Shown piece by piece: positions 1 through 6,074 of a stretch of 10,976 bases of DNA. The notes beneath the pieces are model-generated. The model saw only the letters and a list, made by a program, of their open reading frames with translations. It was not told the origin of the DNA and searched no databases. The DNA is taken from contig DATBFX010000138.1 of NCBI GenBank assembly GCA_036558305.1, forward strand, positions 1 through 10,976, given 5' to 3'. Made by a program: the position numbers and the translations under genes. This stretch comes from DATBFX01 sp036558305. Lineage in GTDB: Bacteria > Chloroflexota > Chloroflexia > Thermomicrobiales > UBA6265. Positions within the stretch are counted from its first letter, which is position 1; each line of letters opens with the position of its first letter.

Positions 1-404
1 CCGTGCTGGTCGATCCCGGAGTCGCGGATGGCGTCGAGCCAGTCGACGCCTTGCAGATCGCGTGCCGGCACCTGCCAGGTGAGCACACCGCCATCGGCGG
101 GATAGACCGCGTAGGTCGGCCGCGTGCCGGCCTGCTCCCACCGGTACTCGGGATCGGCGGCGACGAGCGCGTCGAGAACCGCCGCCACCGAACCCGCGGG
201 GAGGACGACGTCGAACCGGGTCTGACCCCAGTCGATGCTCCCGTCCGCTCGCCGCGTTGCCTGCTCCGGCACGAGGGGGACCTGCTCGAAGCAGAGCGGA
301 ATCCCCCGATCGCGCAGCGCCTGCACGGCCTCTTGCATCGTGACGTTTGTCAGCGGGCGCGCCTCGCCGGCCGCGGCCGCCGCCGCTCCTCGGTTGGTCT
401 CCAT
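1..404 (-). CDS. Secretin/TonB N-terminal-like (STN-like) domain protein, N-terminal part only
   Basis: Partial: it runs off the left edge, leaving about 134 residues. I read ATG at 404-402 with GGAGG four bases upstream. After an Ala-rich stretch comes PLTNVTMQEAVQALRDRGIP, then DWGQTRFDVVLPAGSVAAVL and LDALVAADPEYRWEQ. The pattern (a strand, a helix that 'does the work', a beta segment, then a helix and 'YRWE') resembles the short STN/secretin-N-like modules of many secreted bacterial proteins. This is resemblance by eye, not a domain hit. The same frame stays open upstream, where a GTG at 533 would add a basic stretch and a hydrophobic core ending near APAGA, a plausible signal peptide. 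The ATG may therefore be internal. It lies on the same strand as, and downstream of, the DUF4157 gene, so they may be cotranscribed. Function unknown. Confidence 0.6.
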   Translation of the reverse strand, partial: METNRGAAAAAAGEARPLTNVTMQEAVQALRDRGIPLCFEQVPLVPEQATRRADGSIDWGQTRFDVVLPAGSVAAVLDALVAADPEYRWEQAGTRPTYAVYPADGGVLTWQVPARDLQGVDWLDAIRDSGIDQH

Positions 405-489
405 CGGTCCTCCGGTTTCTGGCGCGATCCGCGCGCCGGCAGGCGCGCCCGGCCAGGCCGACAGCCAGACGGCCAGCACCGCGATCGGG

Positions 490-519
490 ACGGGGCCGGT
501 CCGTCTAGACCGGCCCCGT
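490..519 (-). terminator. GC-rich hairpin over the end of the DUF4157 gene, no clear T tract
   Basis: A perfect 12-bp inverted repeat (490-501 with 508-519, arm ACGGGGCCGGTC) with a 6-base loop. The TAG stop of the upstream minus-strand gene (507-505) lies in the loop. No run of T follows on either strand, so it is not a classic intrinsic terminator. It may act as an mRNA-end stabiliser, a weak terminator or an attenuator before the next gene. Confidence 0.5.
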
Positions 520-2235
520 GTATGGCTGAACACTCGGTATGCCATTGACCTTGGTCTCGACCTCGTACCCGCCGGTCGCCTTCGCCCGCAGGGTCACGGT
601 CATCGGCACGTCGGCGAACTTGATCCAGGGGCCGGTGCCGATCCGGTAGTGGAGCTGCTGCGGGGTGATCATCACCGCGGGCAACCCCGCCTTCGGCGGG
701 CTGGGCATGAATTTCGTGACATCGATGGCGTTGGTTCCGATATTGTCGTTGATGGTATTGCCGTAGATCGGGGCGGTCCCGCCCGCTCCCCAGGTCAGGG
801 TGCCGAGCGGGACGCCGGCGAAACCGGTGGCGAAGTCGTCGCGCGTGACGCTGACCAGCTCGGCGATGGTGATGTCCGGGGTGATCGTGCCGCCCGATGT
901 CGTCAGCGTGTGGGTGAAGATCGAACCGTAGTAGGTCGGTCCGAGCGATGGGGTGGGACCGCTGACGACCGTGCTGGCGATCGCGGCCGGGACCACCGAG
1001 GCCGCCGGCAGGCGAGCGCCGCCGCCGCCGCGGCCGTTGCACCGTTGCAGGCGGATGCCCGAGCGCAGGGTCGGCATCGCGGTACGGGCGATCTCGGTCG
1101 CCGCGTCTTTGGTTTTGCCCCAGATCGACGCGACCGCTTCGATCGCGGAGCGATCGGCGTCTTGCTCCAGGGCTCCGTCCGCCGCATCGTCGCCCTTGGT
1201 CATCGGTCCGGCCGTCGCCCCACCCTGTTGCGCAACGTGGGCCAACTCGTGGGCGATCAGCGCATCACCGGTGAGGGTTCCGGGCTGGTACTCCCCCGGG
1301 CCAAACGCGACGTCGCGGCCGATCGCAAAGGCGCGTGCGTCGAGACCCGCCGAGAGCTGGGCCGCCCGATCGTCGGTGTGGACGCGGACGTCGGAGAAGT
1401 CGCGACCGAAGGCCGATTCCATCTCTGACCGGACGCGACCGTCGAACGCCTCGCCGGTGCCGAGTTGCTGCCGGATCGCCGCCGGATCGTCGGCACGCGG
1501 CACGGCGGAACCGCGCCCCTTGCGGAACAGTCCGAAGAAGCGCGAGACGAGACCGGACGTGGTCGTCGGGAATTCGGGCCCGCCGCCGGCACCGACCGCG
1601 TTCAGCGCGGCGGTGGTATCCGGCGTGCCCTCTCCGCCGCCGTCGCCGAGACTTTGCCGCAGGTGGGCGCAGACGATCGGGACAACGTCCGCCGCGGTCG
1701 CGGCGCCCGCCGCCTCCGGCGCCTGCTGCCTGATCTCGCGTTCCAGGGCGGCGGCGTCGAGACCGGTCAGCGCGGCGAAGCGTTGGTCGACCTCCGATCC
1801 CGCCATCAGCGAGGTCGGGAACGACAACGCCGCCGACACCGTTTCGTCGACCGCGGCGCGAAGCTGGGTCAGGAACTCGCTCCTGGTCATCTGGCCCGGA
1901 CCGGGCGGGGTGCCGTCGTCGACGATCAGACCGGTGGCCGCACCGGCGTCCGGGGCCGACTCCGGTTCTCCCACCGGCGGCTGTTCGGCATCCTGGCGCT
2001 GGGCCAGACGCCGGACCACGTGGCGGTTGCCGTGGCTCCGCTGGAGTTGGAGCACACCGGCGCGCTGGCGACGGAGCGCCGTCGGGTGATCGAGACCGGT
2101 CGGTGGCAGCGCCGGCGCGATCTCGGCCGTCGCCCCACGCGGCACCCGCTCGGACGCAACCGGTGCGACCGGCTGCTCCGCGGGCCGGCGTTCTCGATCC
2201 GGGCGCTCGTGCTGGTTGTCGTGCTCGCTGCTCAT
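505..2235 (-). CDS. DUF4157 (eCIS core) domain protein with HELAH motif and unknown C-terminal domain
   Basis: A 576-residue protein from ATG at 2235. A TTG at 2280 would add 15 residues, but neither start has a strong Shine-Dalgarno. The N-terminus is hydrophilic and disordered-looking, and carries the conserved LQRSHGNRHVVRRL segment (about 64-77) often seen in this family. The DUF4157 domain spans about 259-338: FGRDFSDVRVHTD, then DARAFAIGRDVAFGPGEY, then the zincin-like H329-E-L-A-H333. Further on is an EQDADRSA segment, then LQRC (about 396-399), a Gly-rich hinge and a beta-rich C-terminal region (about 430-576) that I do not recognise. DUF4157 proteins are commonly associated with extracellular contractile injection systems as cargo or accessory proteins, with variable C-termini, and also occur alone. 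No eCIS structural gene lies in this window, so that link is inference. There is no signal peptide. Confidence 0.85.
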   Translation of the reverse strand: MSSEHDNQHERPDRERRPAEQPVAPVASERVPRGATAEIAPALPPTGLDHPTALRRQRAGVLQLQRSHGNRHVVRRLAQRQDAEQPPVGEPESAPDAGAATGLIVDDGTPPGPGQMTRSEFLTQLRAAVDETVSAALSFPTSLMAGSEVDQRFAALTGLDAAALEREIRQQAPEAAGAATAADVVPIVCAHLRQSLGDGGGEGTPDTTAALNAVGAGGGPEFPTTTSGLVSRFFGLFRKGRGSAVPRADDPAAIRQQLGTGEAFDGRVRSEMESAFGRDFSDVRVHTDDRAAQLSAGLDARAFAIGRDVAFGPGEYQPGTLTGDALIAHELAHVAQQGGATAGPMTKGDDAADGALEQDADRSAIEAVASIWGKTKDAATEIARTAMPTLRSGIRLQRCNGRGGGGARLPAASVVPAAIASTVVSGPTPSLGPTYYGSIFTHTLTTSGGTITPDITIAELVSVTRDDFATGFAGVPLGTLTWGAGGTAPIYGNTINDNIGTNAIDVTKFMPSPPKAGLPAVMITPQQLHYRIGTGPWIKFADVPMTVTLRAKATGGYEVETKVNGIPSVQPYTGPV

Positions 2236-2501
2236 GGGACTGCTCTCGGACCGGCGGGGGGAGAAGCCGGGAAGGTTCAAGCAGTGTCCGGGGTGCGCGG
2301 GCGGAATGCCAAGTGGGAAGCGGCCGTCCGATTCTGTTCCGGTCGGCAGAGCGTCCGGTCGACAGACGCGCCCGCACGTCGCGACCAGTCTACGCCGATC
2401 CGGCCCTCCGTCAACCCCAGGGTCCTCATCCCCGACATCTCCATCCCTGTGGTATCAATCGGGGGTATTCCGCGCGCACGCGAAGCACGGAGGGACAGGT
2501 G

Positions 2502-2771
2502 GTGAGCGTTCAGATCGCGCCGGACATCGGGGCGCGAATCCGCGACAAGGTCGAATCCGGCGGTTACCCCGACGCCGAGGCGGTGCTCCGCGAGGCGATG
2601 CAACTCCTCGAGGAGCGCGACCGCAAACGCGCCTGGTTGCTCGAAGCGCTCGCCAAGGGGGAGGAGGGGGAGGCCGTCGAGTTCACCCCGGAACGGGCCG
2701 AGCAACTTTTCCAGTCCGCGCGACGCCGCGCGCAGGCCGGAGAGCGACCGAGCCCCGATGTCCTCCCGTAA
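2502..2771 (+). CDS. parD: Type II toxin-antitoxin antitoxin, ParD/ribbon-helix-helix family
   Basis: An 89-residue acidic protein. The N-terminal beta strand VSVQIAPDIGARI is followed by the helix-turn-helix part of a ribbon-helix-helix fold (KVESGGYPDAEAVLREAMQLL). A long charged C-terminal tail (about 38-89, ERDRKRAWLLEAL onward) should wrap the toxin. This matches ParD/CC2985-type antitoxins, usually 80-95 residues. I chose GTG at 2502 because GGAGGG (2489-2494) is seven bases upstream; GTG at 2499 is equally in frame. The toxin gene starts inside its last codons. Such antitoxins normally neutralise ParE and repress their own promoter. The upstream intergenic stretch has a small direct repeat (GGTAT at 2452 and 2463) but no promoter I would defend. 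Confidence 0.85.
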   Translation: MSVQIAPDIGARIRDKVESGGYPDAEAVLREAMQLLEERDRKRAWLLEALAKGEEGEAVEFTPERAEQLFQSARRRAQAGERPSPDVLP

Positions 2772-3066
2772 GCGGCCGGTTGCCCTTTCCCCGCGAGCGG
2801 AACTGGACTACGCGGATATCTTGCTCGACAGCCTCCTCACCTGGGGCGAAGCGCAGGCGCGGCGCTACCAGGCCGCGCTCGATCACGCACTCAACCTCTT
2901 GGGCGAGTTTCCGGAGACGGCTCCGAGGCGCCTCGACCTTCCGCCCGGATTCCGTGGGCGGTTGGTAGAGCGGCACGTGATCTACTACCGAATCGAACCG
3001 GACAGGATCCACGTCAACCACATCCTGCACGAGCGTAGAGAAGTTCGGCTCGAAGATCTCGAATAG
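2758..3066 (+). CDS. parE: Type II toxin, ParE/RelE superfamily
   Basis: A 102-residue protein with the ParE/RelE layout. It has a first strand and helices (LSPRAELDYADILLDSLL, about 10-27), then WGEAQARRYQAAL and LGEFPETAPR. The final beta hairpins are HVIYYRIEPDRIHVNHILHER (about 73-93), whose ILHxR ending is typical of ParE. Length is normal for the family. ParE toxins classically act on DNA gyrase, whereas RelE-like members cleave mRNA. The target of this one cannot be told from sequence. The ATG at 2758 overlaps the antitoxin end by 14 bases, as expected for a translationally coupled pair. GGAGAG lies about 14 bases upstream, so initiation probably depends on coupling. The gene ends 14 bases before the convergent isomerase gene, with no visible terminator between them. 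Confidence 0.85.
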   Translation: MSSRKRPVALSPRAELDYADILLDSLLTWGEAQARRYQAALDHALNLLGEFPETAPRRLDLPPGFRGRLVERHVIYYRIEPDRIHVNHILHERREVRLEDLE

Positions 3067-3080
3067 GCACCTGGTGGCGA

Positions 3081-3923
3081 TCATCCCCGCCTTATCCCCG
3101 CCTCCTCAAACGCCGCCGACAGCACCCGGTACGACTGCGTCGCCGCCGCTAACGCATCGTAGTTGGGCCGGCGTTGGACCATGATGCTGATCTCGACGAC
3201 GATGTGGCCGTCGTACCCGGCGCGATCCATCGCGCGCAGATACCGCGGGTAATCCATTTCCCCCTCGCCGGGGATGAGGAACTCGTGGTCGGGCGCGATT
3301 CCGCGCTCGTCCTTGACGTGGGTGTGGTGGCTGCGGGGAGCGAGTTGGGCGACGGCCGCCTCCATGTCCATCCCCTGGACGTTGAAGTGGCTGATGTCGA
3401 AGTGGATCGTCAGCGCCGGCGACTTCACCCGGTCGAGCAACCAGAGCGCATCCTCGGGCCGGCGAAGCGCCGCCCCGACGTGCGGCTCCGCCCCGATCAT
3501 CACCCCCAGTTGCCGCGCGTGCTCCGCGAGCTCGCCGAAACGCTCGACCAGCGCATCCTTGACGCCGTCCCATTCCTCCCCCGTGCCGCCCGACGTGGTA
3601 CTGACGGTCAACGTCTCCCCGGGATGCTGGAGTTCGGCGGCCAGGTCGAGGTAACCGCGCAACCGTTCCATGTTCCGGGCGTGCTCGTCCCGATCGTCGG
3701 CAAGCAGTGGCGTGTTCCCCGACATCCCGCACAACGCGAGACCGTGGTCGTCGTACAACCGGCGAATCCGCTTCCGCTCCGCCGCATCGAGCCCCGCCGC
3801 ATCGGTCGACCACCCCGGAATGACCGTCAGCTCCAACCCGTCGAACCCCAGCGCCGCGCAATGCGCGACCGCCACGTCGATCGGCACGAGCGGCATCCCC
3901 CAGGTACTGTAGGAGAGGAACAT
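3081..3923 (-). CDS. Sugar phosphate isomerase/epimerase-like TIM-barrel protein (xylose isomerase-like/AP endonuclease 2 family)
   Basis: A 280-residue protein starting at ATG 3923, with AGGAGGT just upstream. It opens with MFLSYSTWGMPLVPID and GFDGLELTV, as in xylose-isomerase-like TIM barrels. The divalent metal site is complete by inspection: E146 (IGAEPHVG), D176 and H179 (HFDISHFN), H202 (THVKD) and E244 (VVEIS). The late segment MDYPRYLRAMDRAGYDGHIVVE is also typical. Members interconvert keto and aldo sugars, inosose or hydroxypyruvate-like compounds; the exact substrate is not visible. It follows the Gfo/Idh/MocA gene on the same strand after 85 bases. That pairing is common in inositol and sugar-derivative catabolism, so the two probably act on successive steps. 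No signal peptide; cytoplasmic. Confidence 0.88.
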   Translation of the reverse strand: MFLSYSTWGMPLVPIDVAVAHCAALGFDGLELTVIPGWSTDAAGLDAAERKRIRRLYDDHGLALCGMSGNTPLLADDRDEHARNMERLRGYLDLAAELQHPGETLTVSTTSGGTGEEWDGVKDALVERFGELAEHARQLGVMIGAEPHVGAALRRPEDALWLLDRVKSPALTIHFDISHFNVQGMDMEAAVAQLAPRSHHTHVKDERGIAPDHEFLIPGEGEMDYPRYLRAMDRAGYDGHIVVEISIMVQRRPNYDALAAATQSYRVLSAAFEEAGIRRG

Positions 3924-3938
3924 CGGTACCTCCTGTGG

Positions 3939-4008
3939 GGCGGAAGGCGGAAGGCGGAAGGCGAAAAATGGCCGTACTCCTTCCGCCCTCCGCCTTCCGC
4001 CTTCCGCC
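3939..4008 (-). repeat. Heptamer-repeat palindrome (GGCGGAA units) between two genes
   Basis: On the plus strand, three tandem GGCGGAA units plus GGCG (3939-3963) face an inverted copy (3984-4008) across a 20-base spacer. The arms pair for 20 bases, then one mismatch, then 4 more. In the minus-strand transcript this hairpin forms directly after the TGA of the oxidoreductase gene (4011-4009) and before the ribosome binding site of the isomerase gene. From memory, heptamer tracts of this kind occur between genes in Chloroflexota genomes. It could be an mRNA-stabilising or attenuating element, or a dispersed repeat. There is no T tract. Confidence 0.85.
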
Positions 4009-5265
4009 TCAGACAAGACCAAGATGCTCGTCGATCTCCCGCTGGTACGCGTCGACCGCGGCCGATTCGACCTCGGCGATCGTCACCGGGCGACCGGCGG
4101 CATCCGATTCGAAGAGGGCGTAGACGAGGGCGACGGCGCGGCGACCGGCGATGCCGTCGACCTCCGGTTGGGCGCCGGTGCGGATGCAGGTGGCGAACTC
4201 GGCGTACTCCAGCGCGATGATCTTGCGGTCGGTCGTCGGGAAGTCGAAGTCGTAGGTCCAGGGTCGCTCGCCACCGAAGATCGCGGCCGAGACCGCATCG
4301 AGGCGGTAACTCGGCGCGTAGTCGAGGACGCGCCCGTCGGCGACGTCGGTGCCGTCGTCGAGCGTGAGGCGGACCGGGCGGCCGTTGCGGTCGCCGGGAG
4401 CGGCGATCGAACCGCGGGTGCCGAAGACCATTCGGTGGTTGAACGGTTGGCCGTGACCGGCGTAATGGTCCACCCATTGACCGAGGGCTCCGTTGGCGAA
4501 GGTGATCAGCCCGAACATCGCGTCCTCGCCGGTCGCCTCGACCGTCGGCGGCAGGTTCGCGGCCCACTTTTCGTACCAGCCGCCGGGACCGGCGGTGTCG
4601 CGGCGGACGCGCGTCTTCTCGTAGAGGCGGACCTGTCCGTAGGCGCTGGCGGGGTCGCCGAAGTAGTACTGGAGGATGTCGGCGCTGTGGACACCGGCGT
4701 CGAGGGTGAGCGCACCGGTCAGTTTCTGGTGGCGCCACGGGGTGATGAAGAGGGTGTCGCGCCCGCGCACCCCCGTCTCCATGACGAACTGGCGCTCGCC
4801 GATCGCGCCGTCGTCGAGGAGGGCGCGGACGAGACGGTTGATCGGATCGCGGCGGTAATTCTCGGCGACGGAGAGGATCCTGCCGTTGCGCTCGGCGGCG
4901 GCGAGGATGCCGTTGCAGCCGCGGATCGTCAGCGCCAGCGGTTTCTCGCAGAGCGTATGCAGCCCGAGGTCGAGCAGATCGACGGCGACGCGGTGATGGG
5001 AACCGGTGTCGGTCGTGCAGTCGGCGGCTTCCAACCCATCGGTCTCGCGCACCATTGTTGCGGCGTCGGTGAAGACGGCCGGGCGGCTGCCAAGGAGCGC
5101 CTGCGCCTCGTCGGCGAGATCCCCCGCGTTTTGCTCGTTGAGGTCGCAGACCGCGACCAGTTCGGTGCTCCGCGGGTCGGCTTTCGTCAGTTCCGCCAAC
5201 CCCGCCAGGTGCCGCCGCCCCATCCCGCCGCAGCCGACGATCGCCAGCCGGACCGGTTCCGTCAT
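4009..5265 (-). CDS. Gfo/Idh/MocA family NAD(P)-dependent oxidoreductase
   Basis: A 418-residue protein from ATG 5265, preceded by a purine-rich GGAGGAGGGGGAG ribosome binding site. The Rossmann fold begins with VRLAIVGCGGMGRRHLAGL, whose Gly motif is at about 11-16. The second strand ends LVAVCDLN. The family EKP motif is at 107-109 (LCEKPLALT), with the predicted catalytic lysine K108. The substrate domain carries DAGVHSADIL (189-198, with H193) and a beta-sheet region. Enzymes of this family oxidise sugars, inositols and related compounds with NAD(P). Substrate specificity cannot be read from these motifs. Length is at the upper end of the usual 330-420. It heads a likely two-gene unit with the downstream isomerase/epimerase-like gene. 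The 256 bases upstream, up to the rusA stop, hold only a small hairpin (5457-5474), so it may have its own promoter there. Confidence 0.9.
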   Translation of the reverse strand: MTEPVRLAIVGCGGMGRRHLAGLAELTKADPRSTELVAVCDLNEQNAGDLADEAQALLGSRPAVFTDAATMVRETDGLEAADCTTDTGSHHRVAVDLLDLGLHTLCEKPLALTIRGCNGILAAAERNGRILSVAENYRRDPINRLVRALLDDGAIGERQFVMETGVRGRDTLFITPWRHQKLTGALTLDAGVHSADILQYYFGDPASAYGQVRLYEKTRVRRDTAGPGGWYEKWAANLPPTVEATGEDAMFGLITFANGALGQWVDHYAGHGQPFNHRMVFGTRGSIAAPGDRNGRPVRLTLDDGTDVADGRVLDYAPSYRLDAVSAAIFGGERPWTYDFDFPTTDRKIIALEYAEFATCIRTGAQPEVDGIAGRRAVALVYALFESDAAGRPVTIAEVESAAVDAYQREIDEHLGLV

Positions 5266-5456
5266 CGCTCCCCCTCCTCCCGCGCGAAGTGCCGGCGCGC
5301 ATTCTCCGACATCCGGCCGGGAGAGGAAAGCGTGGGGATTGGGCACGCGCACCGATTCGGGGAAGGAGCCCCGGGGGCAGGGATGGCTGAGGCTGGGAGT
5401 GGGCCGCTGCCCGCCGGACGCTCCCGCCTACGATAGCCGTACCCGATCGGGAGCGC

Positions 5457-5474
5457 GTCCTTCGTTTGAAGGAC
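5457..5474 (-). other. Small hairpin downstream of the rusA-like gene
   Basis: A 7-bp inverted repeat, GTCCTTC with GAAGGAC, around a 4-base loop. It is 48 bases past the rusA-like stop codon on the minus strand. No T run follows, so a terminator role is only possible. Nothing else stands out in the 5266-5521 gap, and no promoter here convinces me. Confidence 0.3.
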
Positions 5475-5521
5475 ATCGGACGTGCACCACTGCCCGATCC
5501 GCGTCCGCCGCCGGTGCGGGA

Positions 5522-5989
5522 CTACGAATCGCCGTGGTCCGCGTCGCCGGCTTCCGTCTCTCCCAGATAGACGTAGGTGCGATCGAACGTCCACTCCGGG
5601 ATCGCTTCGAGCTCGACGTCGAGGTGCGGATGAAGGGGGTCGATCCGCTTGGTGAGGTGGAGATCGACGACGGCGCGGTCGTCGAGACCGAGGGCGCGGC
5701 AGAGGGCATCGAGGGCGATCTTCAAACCGCCGTCGAGGTCGCGCCGGTGCGGGGTCTCGAAGTAGAAGGTCAAATAGACGCCGAGGAATGCTTCCTTGAA
5801 CGCCTCTTCGGTCTCCGGCAGGAGGTCGCCCGCCGCGCGTAGCCGCGCGACCAGTTTGCCGACGTCGCGCTTGAACGCCTGCGCCTCCTTGCTCAGGACG
5901 CGGCGGTTGCCGACGGTGACGTACTGGTTGTTGACTCCGGGTGGGAGCGGCAGGGTCAGGGACAGACTGACCGGCATCGAGTTCGCCAT
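5522..5989 (-). CDS. RusA family crossover junction endodeoxyribonuclease
   Basis: A 155-residue protein. RusA enzymes are dimeric, metal-dependent nucleases that resolve Holliday junctions. The family pattern is clear: an early LPPGVNNQYVTVGNRRVLSKEA (nucleic-acid-facing strand and 'N-N-x-Y' region), then a central acidic cluster D84-L-D86-G-G-L-K90 and D94. This is followed by LGLDD (D103, D104), and the C-terminal part ends with an acidic tail. The usual D-x-D-N-x-x-K motif here has Gly in place of Asn at 87. The ATG at 5989 (alternative ATG at 5977) has no Shine-Dalgarno directly upstream; a strong GGAGG-like stretch lies about 57 bases away, beyond a hairpin. RusA is usually found in prophages, but no phage gene flanks this one. 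It stands alone between unrelated metabolic and secreted-protein genes. Confidence 0.82.
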   Translation of the reverse strand: MANSMPVSLSLTLPLPPGVNNQYVTVGNRRVLSKEAQAFKRDVGKLVARLRAAGDLLPETEEAFKEAFLGVYLTFYFETPHRRDLDGGLKIALDALCRALGLDDRAVVDLHLTKRIDPLHPHLDVELEAIPEWTFDRTYVYLGETEAGDADHGDS

Positions 5990-5990
5990 C

Positions 5991-6031
5991 GGTTCGCACG
6001 GGTACGGGGAGACGCGGCGGGGCGGCGAACC
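5991..6031 (-). promoter_or_regulatory. Inverted repeat directly upstream of the rusA-like start codon
   Basis: GGTTCGC (5991-5997) pairs with GCGAACC (6025-6031) across a 27-base GC-rich loop. On the minus-strand transcript the stem ends one base before the ATG. The only strong Shine-Dalgarno-like tract (complement of 6046-6055) lies upstream of the stem. Folding would bring it within roughly 15 bases of the start. A role in translation is inference. Confidence 0.3.
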
Positions 6032-6074
6032 AAGTCTACGATCCGCCTCCCCTCCTGGCAAAGGAATCGAGTCC

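Noticed and set aside
235..2505. Long plus-strand open frames opposite the DUF4157 gene
   Set aside because: Their translations are Arg/Ala/Gly-rich with no domain, while the minus strand gives a recognisable DUF4157 protein. They are GC-driven antisense frames.
3939..4008. CRISPR-like repeats
   Set aside because: Units are 7 bases, tandem without spacers and inverted across one loop, so it is a palindrome and not an array.
3935..4123. Short frame giving peptide text such as LPPSAFRLPP
   Set aside because: This is translation of the GGCGGAA palindrome. Such peptides are artefacts of intergenic repeats.
4024..5436. A 470-codon plus-strand open frame
   Set aside because: It is antisense to the Gfo/Idh/MocA gene, which carries Rossmann and EKP motifs. 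No family features in the plus-strand reading.
5430..5460. Possible promoter for the oxidoreductase gene (TATCGT-like -10 on the minus strand)
   Set aside because: No matching -35 at an acceptable distance, and the hexamer is weak.
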